From NCBI GenBank assembly GCA_937889795.1, contig CALBZH010000158.1, forward strand, positions 1 through 7,433: a stretch of DNA of 7,433 nucleotides. Reading direction: 5' to 3'. The notes beneath the pieces were generated by a model. It saw nothing but the letters and a program-made list of their open reading frames with translations, had not been told where the DNA came from and did no database searches. Position numbers and translations under genes: made by a program. The stretch's first letter is position 1. Every line of letters begins with the position of its first letter. The stretch comes from an uncultured Syntrophobacteraceae bacterium (lineage in GTDB: Bacteria; Desulfobacterota; Syntrophobacteria; Syntrophobacterales; Syntrophobacteraceae). Shown here piece by piece: positions 1 to 5,403 of the stretch.

Positions 1-205
1 AGATCCTCTTTGGCATGGATCCCAATCCTCCACCGCTCTAGTGCTCCGTCAGCTTTCTTCTGCAGGGTACATCCCCCTGATTCCCCCTTGTATGTTGGTG
101 ATGGATGAGGTAGGGGGTGTTCGCTTGCCCGGCATAATTTGTCTGACGGAGCTCTAGCAGGAATCCGCCCCTGTTGCCTCAACGCACCCTGCCCCTGCTC
201 GAGAC
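1..205. other. Gene-free region downstream of the GT9 gene
   Basis: No reading frame here has a convincing start, ribosome-binding site or recognisable product, and I see no tRNA-like fold. The stretch is dominated by a 120-base imperfect palindrome at 38-157, listed separately. A short hairpin at 192-220 spans the stop codon of the glycosyltransferase gene. Whatever gene lies to the left begins or ends outside the window. Confidence 0.5.
38..157. other. Long imperfect palindrome; possible structured RNA or palindromic element
   Basis: The outer arms at 38-52 and 143-157 are reverse complements at 14 of 15 positions (core GCTCCGTCAG against CTGACGGAGC). Inside lies a symmetric internal loop of 8 bases on each side (53-60 and 135-142). 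Next comes a 7-bp helix with one mismatch (TGCAGGG 61-67 with CCCGGCA 128-134). A further 9-bp helix has one bulged T (69-78 with 112-120), leaving an apical loop of about 33 bases. There is no T-run after either end, so it does not look like a simple intrinsic terminator. It could be a noncoding RNA on either strand, a 3'-end structure of the leftward operon, or a MITE-like repeat. The strand cannot be decided from the sequence. Confidence 0.4.
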
Positions 206-220
206 TCAAAGAAGCAGGGG
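192..220 (-). terminator. Weak hairpin across the GT9 stop codon
   Basis: CCCCTGCT (192-199) and AGCAGGGG (213-220) form an 8-bp stem with a 13-base loop that contains the stop codon of the glycosyltransferase gene (206-208). Read on the minus strand there is no U-tract after the stem, so termination activity is doubtful. It may instead protect the 3' end of the message. Confidence 0.2.
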
Positions 221-1201
221 GCGAAGCCGACACAGAAGCTCTTCGATATCAGTGGACGGGACGTGCTCTCCGGCGAGGGGATTGAAATCTTCCGTAACCT
301 CCCAGCCCAATCGGATGACATGGACGTTGTCCCCAAGCGGCGCCCAGATCTCCGGACGGGTTGGGCCAAACAAGACCACGGTCGGAGCCCCCATGGCGGC
401 GGCGAGGTGTGTCACCCCTGAATCGTTGCCGATATAGGCATGAGCTAACGCAAGCAGTGCGGCCAGACAAGGAAGATTCAAACCGTCGATCACGGTCAGG
501 CCGACCTCGAGGCGCATCTCATCGACAAACGCCCGCAGCGAACCATCCGCCGGCCCGAGGACGGTGACAACCCTTCCTCGCCATTCCCGAGCCAACCGCC
601 ACAAGAGCATCCGCCATCCAGAGAGGGGCCAGATCTTTTTCTTCCCGCCGCTGCCCATATGAACGACCAGAATGGGGTCCCCCCGTGTAATGGAGCTTCC
701 GGCAAGGAGAGAATCCATGAAGGCCATGGCTTCAGGAGTCGGCTCCAGACGCAGAGTAGCGTCTTCCAGGATCAAACCACGAGCCTCCAATTGGGATGCG
801 ATGAAGCGGGTTACATGCTCGTCGCCACCCTCCGGGGGAAAGGAGCGAATCCAATACACGGGCACCTGTAAGCGCCGAGAAAGGTTTTCGGCAAAGGGAA
901 TGCTGGAGGATTGGCCAAGGATGAGAGCCGTATCCGCCGTGGCAAGGTCTTCTGGTATAGGCGCATTTTTCCAAACGCCGCTCAGGAAGAACGGCGTGAG
1001 ATCGGCTGCGTCTCCGGGTGAGAAGCCGGCATAATAGGCCTTATTTACGATGAGACTGGCGTGCTCTCGACGGGTGCGAAAAAGGAAGCGAAGCGAAGGG
1101 TCGGCGTCGGCAAGCCCCTGCAGGACGGTAAGAGAGAGAAGAAAATCCCCGAGAGCACCCTGGTGATACACGACGAGGCGGTTCGCTGCCGAAGGGCTCA
1201 T
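206..1201 (-). CDS. Glycosyltransferase family 9 (ADP-heptose:LPS heptosyltransferase type)
   Basis: The 331-residue product is a cytoplasmic GT-B-fold glycosyltransferase of family 9, whose known members transfer heptose from ADP-heptose to the LPS inner core. The N-terminal acceptor-side loop is seen as GALGDFLLSL (residues 15-24). The donor-side half carries HMGSGGKKKIWP (181-192). The family's most conserved block, GNDSGVTHLAA, begins at residue 258 and runs on to VVLFGPT ending at 281. Length is normal for the family and there is no signal peptide or membrane segment. The ATG at 1201 is the only ordinary start: an in-frame stop lies about 30 bases upstream with no ATG, GTG or TTG between. 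The Shine-Dalgarno is poor, which suggests translation coupled to the upstream gene 52 bases away. It is the last gene of the leftward unit. The family is secure, but the sugar donor and acceptor cannot be read from sequence, so I give no waa symbol. Confidence 0.9.
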   Translation of the reverse strand: MSPSAANRLVVYHQGALGDFLLSLTVLQGLADADPSLRFLFRTRREHASLIVNKAYYAGFSPGDAADLTPFFLSGVWKNAPIPEDLATADTALILGQSSSIPFAENLSRRLQVPVYWIRSFPPEGGDEHVTRFIASQLEARGLILEDATLRLEPTPEAMAFMDSLLAGSSITRGDPILVVHMGSGGKKKIWPLSGWRMLLWRLAREWRGRVVTVLGPADGSLRAFVDEMRLEVGLTVIDGLNLPCLAALLALAHAYIGNDSGVTHLAAAMGAPTVVLFGPTRPEIWAPLGDNVHVIRLGWEVTEDFNPLAGEHVPSTDIEELLCRLRPLLL

Positions 1202-1253
1202 GTCCGACCGAGGGGGAGCAATTGTGGTTCACACTTGGATCAGACGGAGTGGA

Positions 1254-1520
1254 TCACTCGGGTTCGGCACCGCAATCCTTCCGGCAAGAGGCAAGCTTCT
1301 GATCCGACCATCGTTTGAGAAACCGCGAGACCCTTGACACCGCTGGCGTCTCGAGGATCGGCGTCGGAAGAACCCCTGACGCTTTCAAGGCCTGCTGGAG
1401 GCAGGCCTTGACGAACGTGCATTGCAGGCATCTTTCTTGGGGCTCAATGAAGCCCTTGTCATCCCTTGGGCACACGCGCTCCGCATATCCGAAGCACCAG
1501 GGGCGACGCTCATCTGTCAT
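1254..1520 (-). CDS. Small cysteine-cluster protein, function unknown
   Basis: This 88-residue protein has a cysteine pattern that suggests a metal site: C9 and C17 (C-x7-C) and then C31, C34 and C40 (C-x2-C-x5-C) within the first 40 residues. Two more cysteines sit near the C terminus (C79, C83). The fingerprint CFG...C, then ERCLQC, then ACLQQAL resembles small hypothetical proteins I recall from deltaproteobacteria, but I cannot name a characterised family. Iron-sulfur or zinc binding is inference. The second half (41-88) is basic and low in recognisable features. The ATG at 1520 is preceded by TTGAGG with 7 bases between, a good ribosome-binding site. It lies 66 bases after khpA and 52 bases before the glycosyltransferase gene on the same strand, consistent with co-transcription. 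There is no signal peptide, so it is probably cytoplasmic. Confidence 0.7.
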   Translation of the reverse strand: MTDERRPWCFGYAERVCPRDDKGFIEPQERCLQCTFVKACLQQALKASGVLPTPILETPAVSRVSRFLKRWSDQKLASCRKDCGAEPE

Positions 1521-1586
1521 TTCAAAACCTCAATTCAAGCGGGGCGGCGCAGCTGCCGGATATCCAGCTACGCCCGCTTGCCCCAC

Positions 1587-1832
1587 CTATTCCAAGATTT
1601 CCAGGACGGCCCGTTTGCGCAGCTTGGTTGCGGCCGCGTTCACCAACGTGCGCAGCGCGTGGGCATTCCGCCCTTCCTTCCCAATGATTTTGCCAAGATC
1701 CCCTTTCGCAGCCCGAAGCTCGATCACGGAAATCTGCTGCCCCATGATCTCCTTCACTTCCACTTCGTCGGGATATTCAGCCAGAGCCTTTGCGATCACT
1801 TCGACGAGCTCTTTCACCTGAATGTCTTCCAT
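1587..1832 (-). CDS. khpA: KH-domain RNA-binding protein KhpA (YlqC family)
   Basis: The 81-residue product is a single small KH domain almost end to end, as in KhpA/YlqC. It contains the KH-type GXXG RNA-binding loop as GKEG at residues 51-54 within [13 protein letters not shown], followed by the C-terminal helix [17 protein letters not shown]. In Firmicutes, KhpA pairs with KhpB (Jag/EloR) and binds many transcripts, affecting cell elongation and division; its role in deltaproteobacteria is little known. I prefer the ATG at 1832 (MEDIQVKEL) over the ATG at 1844, because AGGAG sits 4-5 bases before the former and the longer form would start inside that ribosome-binding site. The usual neighbours rpsP, rimM and trmD are absent here. 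It is the first gene of the leftward unit, about 160 bases after a promoter-like sequence. Confidence 0.92.
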   Translation of the reverse strand: MEDIQVKELVEVIAKALAEYPDEVEVKEIMGQQISVIELRAAKGDLGKIIGKEGRNAHALRTLVNAAATKLRKRAVLEILE

Positions 1833-1993
1833 AACTCTCCTCATTCCGTAGCACGTGATCTAGAGTTTGCTGATAGAGGCTCAGAAATCTCAGTCAGTTC
1901 CTCGCGTGTGCCCGAATAGCAGATGGTTCGCGATGCATGCAGATCGATGACCCATGGACGAAAAAACTCGGCCCTGTTCGATGCGACAGAACG

Positions 1994-2022
1994 AGCTTAC
2001 GGGAAAGCCCCTCTGATGTCAA
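1994..2022 (-). promoter_or_regulatory. Candidate sigma70 promoter for khpA unit
   Basis: Read on the minus strand, a perfect TTGACA (2017-2022) is followed after exactly 17 bases by TAAGCT (1994-1999). The -35 is consensus but the -10 matches TATAAT at only 3 of 6 positions. Transcription would start near 1987 and leave a leader of about 155 bases before khpA. Position and orientation fit, but this is prediction only. Confidence 0.4.
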
Positions 2023-2231
2023 GCAAGGATCCCCAAGGAATATAAGTGGTTGCGTCACACACCAGTCCAGCCGCCGCCTCCCTGGGAACGATACAACGAA
2101 AACAGCAGGGGACCGGGATCATCATGCTGACCCAATTGGCCCTCACCATGAACAAATTGCTTTTCTTATTCAATGAATTACGGTAGCTTGCCCGTGATGG
2201 ACCACGGAGACCAACCGAAAGGCTTGGAGAC

Positions 2232-2237
2232 AGGAGG
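2232..2237 (+). promoter_or_regulatory. Shine-Dalgarno of the ASKHA gene, long spacer
   Basis: AGGAGG matches the 16S anti-Shine-Dalgarno perfectly but lies 12 bases before the ATG at 2250. That is longer than the usual 5-9, so initiation may be weak or the annotated start may need checking. No in-frame start codon exists closer to it. Confidence 0.6.
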
Positions 2238-2249
2238 CACCCCGAATCA

Positions 2250-3833
2250 ATGACTGTTATTCTACCGGAGTGGCTTCAGCGGCGCCCGATGGCTCACATG
2301 ATCCGATTGGAGCTTCCCCCGCCACACCTTAACGACAATACCGGCGATCTGGACCGACTGCTGCGCGCTCTGAAACAAGACGGATACGAGCCCGTGAGGG
2401 TCGATGCTCGGCGTCTCGTCTCCATGACCCGTCGCATCCGTGAGCTCGAATTCCGGCTTTCCGTCGTCCTTGGATACGCGATGGAGCAATGGGAGCTCCT
2501 CGACATCCTGCCCGAAGACGACGAAGAGCCCATGCTGGGGTTGGCCATCGACTTGGGAACATCCCGTTTAGCCTTTTACCTGATCGATCTCAGAGCATAC
2601 CGGGTCCTCGAGGAGACCTCGGTCGCAAACCCGCAGATCCCCCTGGGCGAAGACATCCTGACCCGTATCCTGTTTGCCAGGGAAGAAGCCAACCGCAGAC
2701 ATCTTCAGGATTTACTGATCGAATCGTTCAACGGCACCCTTCGGGAGCTCCTCACCCGCCACGGTCTTGAGCCGTCGCGACTCTTCGCGCTCGCGGTCGC
2801 CGGGAACACGACCATGAGTCATTTTCTGCTGGGTCTGGACCCGACAAACCTCTGCAAGGAGCCTTACATCCCTGCGGTGAACCAATTTCCAGTCTTTCAC
2901 GGGGAGGATTTGGGGCTCGCCATGCATCCCGCCGGACTGGTCTATGTGCTCCCCAATGTGGGGTCGTACTTTGGTGGAGACCTGATTGCCGGGATCTTGG
3001 CTTCAGGCCTTCACCGAACAGAGGATCCGTCCATTTTGGTCGACGTGGGAACGAACGCGGAGGTGGTGGTCGGGAACAGGGACTGGCTGATCGCGTGCGC
3101 TGGGGCTGCCGGTCCAGCGCTCGAAGGCGGCGTGGTCGAGCGCGGCATGATGGCTGCCCCGGGGGCGATCGACCGGATCCGGATCGACCCGGAGACCTTT
3201 GAGCCTTCCTATCATGTCCTGGGCGACGAAAAGCCGAAAGGAATCTGCGGATCGGGCCTCATCGACCTGATGGCCGAGATGTTCATGGCCGGACTGCTGA
3301 CCATCCAGGGAAAGATCAACGCGCGGATTGATTCCCGTCGGGTCACCAGGGGAGAAGACGGGGCGTGCTACACCGTCGCCTACGGGAAGGAGACCGCTGA
3401 CGGCCGGGACCTCACGGTCTCGGATATCGATGTCGGAATCTTCCTCAAATCGAAAGCCGCGATGTATACGATCCTGACCGTTATCACACGAAAAGTGGGG
3501 ATTGAGCTCAAGGATCTCAAACACTTCTATGTGGCGGGAACGTTTGGCAACTACATCGATCCGCTGATGGCGATTCGCATCGGAATGATCCCTGACCTGC
3601 CCATCGAAACCTACAAAGGGTTGGGCAACACGGCGGGGCTCGGTGCGTCCATGGTGCTGCTGGACCGCTCGCTCCTGGAAGACATCGGCCGTATCTGCAG
3701 CCAGATTACTTACATTGAGCTGAACGTCAACATGGAGCTCATGAACGAATTCAGGGGAGCCACTTTCCTGCCCCACACGAATCCGGGTCTGTTTCCGTCG
3801 GTCACGATCCCGGAAAGAGCCCTTGGCAAATGA
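2250..3833 (+). CDS. RACo-like ASKHA-domain (DUF4445) ATPase lacking a ferredoxin domain
   Basis: The 527-residue protein matches the middle and C-terminal parts of RACo, which uses ATP to drive electrons uphill and reactivate oxidised corrinoid proteins. ASKHA-type motifs run in order: AIDLGTS (99-105, phosphate loop), EDILTRI (134-140), AGNTTMS (184-190), GGDLIAGI (242-249), VDVGTNAEV (264-272), GAAGPALEGG (285-294), GICGSG (331-336), AGTFGNYID (429-437) and GNTAGLGA (459-466). The N-terminal 95 residues correspond to the RACo linker region. No [2Fe-2S] ferredoxin domain precedes it and no CxxCxxCxxxC cluster follows; the few cysteines are scattered. Any redox role therefore needs a separate electron carrier, or the protein does something else. 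The ATG at 2250 follows AGGAGG with a long 12-base spacer; ATG codons at residues 14 and 17 are alternatives with no visible ribosome-binding site. The nearest downstream gene, 60 bases away, is ftsB-like. Family sure, function not. Confidence 0.88.
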   Translation: MTVILPEWLQRRPMAHMIRLELPPPHLNDNTGDLDRLLRALKQDGYEPVRVDARRLVSMTRRIRELEFRLSVVLGYAMEQWELLDILPEDDEEPMLGLAIDLGTSRLAFYLIDLRAYRVLEETSVANPQIPLGEDILTRILFAREEANRRHLQDLLIESFNGTLRELLTRHGLEPSRLFALAVAGNTTMSHFLLGLDPTNLCKEPYIPAVNQFPVFHGEDLGLAMHPAGLVYVLPNVGSYFGGDLIAGILASGLHRTEDPSILVDVGTNAEVVVGNRDWLIACAGAAGPALEGGVVERGMMAAPGAIDRIRIDPETFEPSYHVLGDEKPKGICGSGLIDLMAEMFMAGLLTIQGKINARIDSRRVTRGEDGACYTVAYGKETADGRDLTVSDIDVGIFLKSKAAMYTILTVITRKVGIELKDLKHFYVAGTFGNYIDPLMAIRIGMIPDLPIETYKGLGNTAGLGASMVLLDRSLLEDIGRICSQITYIELNVNMELMNEFRGATFLPHTNPGLFPSVTIPERALGK

Positions 3834-3893
3834 GATGAATTGGTCGACTGAACGGACCGTTGCCGGCTTATGATCCGATCAAGGAGCACCCTC

Positions 3894-4262
3894 ATGAAAT
3901 CGCGAGCCAATGAAACCGCGCGATCCCGATGGCTTCGGCTGCCATCCTTTTCCGCCAAAGGGAGCTCTGTCATGCAAGGGCTTGCCGCGGTACTCCTGGT
4001 ACTCAACCTGCTTCTCGTCTACGCCATCTTCTTTTCGGCTAGAGGCGTTCTCGGCTACCGCCAGCAGGTGCGGCACGTGGAAGAGATATCCAACAAGGTT
4101 CGCAAGCTTCGCACTGAAAACAGACGCGCATTTCATCGGATCCAGGCCATGAAGAACGACCAACGGGAGCTGGAAAAAACCGTTCGGGACCAACTGGGGT
4201 GGGTTCGTGAAAACGAGCTTGTCTTCGAGTTTCCTCCGGCAGCACCCAAAGAGACGCGCTGA
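3894..4262 (+). CDS. FtsB/DivIC-type septum formation initiator protein
   Basis: The 122-residue product has the layout of FtsB/DivIC division proteins. A basic cytoplasmic N terminus (1-25) is followed by one membrane helix (about 26-48, QGLAAVLLVLNLLLVYAIFF). A periplasmic coiled-coil rich in Glu, Lys and Arg comes next (about 55-95). The characteristic end VRDQLGWVRENELVFEFP (97-114) matches the family's pattern near 'R..LG.v..gE.vf.f'. FtsB pairs with FtsL in the FtsQLB complex, which activates septal peptidoglycan synthesis; that role is assigned from the family. I start at 3894 because AGGAG (3882-3886) sits 7 bases upstream; the ATG at 3870, eight codons earlier, has no such site. It is slightly longer than typical FtsB owing to the N-terminal extension. 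It lies 60 bases after the ASKHA gene and is followed by a 236-base gap before rpsF. It is not beside eno or ftsL here, so I leave the symbol empty. Confidence 0.82.
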   Translation: MKSRANETARSRWLRLPSFSAKGSSVMQGLAAVLLVLNLLLVYAIFFSARGVLGYRQQVRHVEEISNKVRKLRTENRRAFHRIQAMKNDQRELEKTVRDQLGWVRENELVFEFPPAAPKETR

Positions 4263-4386
4263 AGAGGCCCCCTTCTTCTCTAGGCTCGGGACCGCAATTT
4301 GCTGTCTCCATTCGCCAAGCCTTCCAGGCGTTCCCACGGAATGTCCCATCATACCAAGCCGTTTCACTCTTTTTCCTAATTTTCCC

Positions 4387-4416
4387 TTGACGGTTTTCGG
4401 TAAGGCATGCTAGCAA
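4387..4416 (+). promoter_or_regulatory. Candidate promoter of the rpsF operon
   Basis: TTGACG (4387-4392, 5 of 6 to consensus) is followed after 18 bases by TAGCAA (4411-4416), with an extended -10 TG at 4408-4409. The -10 hexamer is weak (3 of 6), but the -35, the TG and the position about 80 bases before rpsF support it. Transcription would start near 4423, leaving a leader that contains the hairpin at 4436-4471. Confidence 0.45.
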
Positions 4417-4435
4417 GAGCAGTTTCCGCGACCCA

Positions 4436-4471
4436 AGCTCCTTGCTCCGATCCGTGACAGCGAGAGGGGCT
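4436..4471 (+). promoter_or_regulatory. rpsF leader hairpin, candidate S6:S18 binding site
   Basis: AGCTCC (4436-4441) pairs with GGGGCT (4466-4471), with one G-U pair. TTGCT (4442-4446) pairs with AGCGA (4459-4463), also with one G-U. The result is an 11-bp stem with a 2-base GA bulge and a 12-base loop, CCGATCCGTGAC. Many bacteria carry an rpsF leader motif that displays CCG next to a stem and is bound by the S6:S18 complex to repress the operon. This loop shows CCG twice (4447-4449, 4452-4454). The stem ends 9 bases before TAAGGAGG, well placed to affect initiation. Identity with the known motif is inferred, not shown. Confidence 0.45.
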
Positions 4472-4498
4472 ACAGACCCGTAAGGAGGATGAGTTACC

Positions 4499-4954
4499 AT
4501 GCGAAAGTACGAGACTTTTTTCATCATTGACCCGGATCTCCCCGATGAGGTCAACGCCGTGATTGACGGAAAGGTCAAAACGGTTGTGACATCCAATGGA
4601 GGAAGTATTCTGAGCTACGTGCCCTGGGGAAAGAAGAAGCTGGCCTATACGGTGAAGAAGCGCAACCGAGGCCACTATGTCCTCATGGAGTACGCCGGCG
4701 GCCCCGAGCTGGTGGCTGAGCTCGAACGGAACATGCGTCTCGATGAGCGCGTGCTCAAGTTCATCACCGTGCTGCTCGACGAGCGGTTTGACCCTGCGAA
4801 GGAAGAGGCTCGAAAGGCGGCTGCGGAGGCAGCGGCGGCGGCGGCGGCAGCTCCGGCCCTCACCGAAGCGGAAGAGGCTGCGGATAAGGTGGCGTTGTCC
4901 GAAGCCGACGCGGAGGAGATGAGCTCCGGAGAGTCCGGTGACGCCGACGAGTAA
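4499..4954 (+). CDS. rpsF: 30S ribosomal protein S6
   Basis: The 151-residue product is ribosomal protein S6, which binds the central domain of 16S rRNA as a heterodimer with S18. The first 97 residues are a complete S6 fold, from MRKYETFFIIDPDL through WGKKKLAYTVKKRNRGHYVL (43-62) to VLKFITVLLDERFD (85-98). Residues 99-151 form a low-complexity tail: an alanine stretch (107-118, broken by one Glu) and then an acidic segment rich in Glu, Asp and Ala that ends SGDADE. An acidic C-terminal tail recalls the glutamylated tail of E. coli S6, but modification here is unproven. The alanines are partly encoded by five tandem CGG units (4833-4847). The ATG at 4499 follows TAAGGAGG (4481-4488) with 10 bases between. 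It is the first gene of the ribosomal unit and probably autoregulated through the leader hairpin. Confidence 0.97.
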   Translation: MRKYETFFIIDPDLPDEVNAVIDGKVKTVVTSNGGSILSYVPWGKKKLAYTVKKRNRGHYVLMEYAGGPELVAELERNMRLDERVLKFITVLLDERFDPAKEEARKAAAEAAAAAAAAPALTEAEEAADKVALSEADAEEMSSGESGDADE

Positions 4955-5019
4955 GGTCGCCTGAGAAGGGCACGGCATGTTGCTCATGAATTGCTGAACG
5001 TGTTTCAGGGAGAGACGAA

Positions 5020-5265
5020 ATGGTCATTCGACGCAAAAGAAGAGCGTTTCATCGGCGGAAGGTTTGCCGATTCTGTGTGGATAGCGAGCTCCGCATCGAT
5101 TACAAGGATCCCAAAACGCTACGCTACTTTGTGACCGAGCGCGGCAAGATCGTTCCGCGGCGCATCTCGGGAAACTGTGCCAAACATCAGCGGGAGCTGA
5201 CATTAGCCATCAAGCGCGCCCGGCAAATTGCCTTGTTGCCATACACGACAGTACAAACGATTTAA
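5020..5265 (+). CDS. rpsR: 30S ribosomal protein S18
   Basis: The 81-residue product is ribosomal protein S18, partner of S6 in the 30S platform. Diagnostic segments are RRKVCRFC (12-19), [21 protein letters not shown] (ending about residue 59) and the near-terminal [13 protein letters not shown]. It keeps C16, C19, C53 and H56 in a CxxC...CxxH arrangement, so it is the zinc-binding (C+) form rather than the cysteine-less paralogue. That suggests growth without chronic zinc limitation or with a second rpsR elsewhere. A GGGAG sequence lies about 7 bases before the ATG. It is 65 bases after rpsF; no ssb or priB lies between, unlike in Firmicutes or Enterobacteria. It has the usual length. Confidence 0.97.
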   Translation: MVIRRKRRAFHRRKVCRFCVDSELRIDYKDPKTLRYFVTERGKIVPRRISGNCAKHQRELTLAIKRARQIALLPYTTVQTI

Positions 5266-5284
5266 GGGGAGCGTAGCAGGAGTT

Positions 5285-5340
5285 GTCGATTCCCTCCGAG
5301 AGGGGGAATCGACCTGCAACGGATTCTTGCCCGCTGCAGG
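5285..5340 (+). other. Tandem hairpins in the rpsR-DUF2232 gap
   Basis: The first hairpin pairs 5285-5296 with 5302-5313: 12 bp, including ten perfect outer pairs (GTCGATTCCC with GGGAATCGAC), around a 5-base loop CGAGA. Directly after it, CCTGCA (5313-5318) pairs with TGCAGG (5335-5340), with two further inner G-C pairs. The hairpins share one base, so they are nearly back to back. No T-run follows either stem. They could be an attenuator, an RNase processing site, or a stabiliser separating ribosomal-protein mRNA from the downstream membrane-protein mRNA. Only the fold is seen; the role is inference. Confidence 0.5.
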
Positions 5341-5403
5341 ACTGGACTCGCACCCGGTTGAGCTCGATCGCATCCGAGTGTTTCGTGCGCGATTGGGGCG
5401 CCA

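Larger units (their letters stand above)
1833..2249. other. Divergent intergenic region, no credible gene
   Basis: This stretch lies between the divergently read khpA and the ASKHA gene. The only sizeable open frame, 1937-2176 on the plus strand, has no ribosome-binding site and a composition unlike a protein, so I do not call it. It holds a candidate minus-strand promoter at 1994-2022 and a 5-bp hairpin (2192-2196 with 2203-2207) about 40 bases before the ASKHA start. I see no clear plus-strand promoter and no recognisable riboswitch. Confidence 0.5.

Noticed and set aside
1..205. Possible tRNA or riboswitch in the left gene-free region
   Set aside because: No cloverleaf with T-loop GTTCRA and no known riboswitch core could be matched; only the palindrome itself is supported.
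1315..1919. Long plus-strand frames opposite khpA and the cysteine protein
   Set aside because: They are antisense shadows of convincing minus-strand genes and show no family signature.
1937..2176. 79-residue plus-strand open frame in the khpA-ASKHA gap
   Set aside because: No ribosome-binding site, no recognisable motif, a composition rich in His, Ser, Arg and Pro typical of a chance frame, and it runs through the candidate khpA promoter region.
2157..2189. TTGCTT...TAGCTT as a promoter for the ASKHA gene
   Set aside because: Spacing is over 20 bases and both boxes are poor matches; chance is more likely.
3003..3776. 257-residue minus-strand frame inside the ASKHA gene
   Set aside because: It lies fully antisense to a gene with intact motifs; its His/Arg/Asp-rich sequence is what the opposite strand of a GC-rich gene gives.
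4261..4278. Hairpin right after the ftsB-like stop as an intrinsic terminator
   Set aside because: The stem is only 5-7 bp with a bulge and is not followed by a T-run, so I do not call a terminator.
4376..4987. 203-residue minus-strand frame across rpsF
   Set aside because: Antisense to rpsF and its leader; no ribosome-binding site or known domain.
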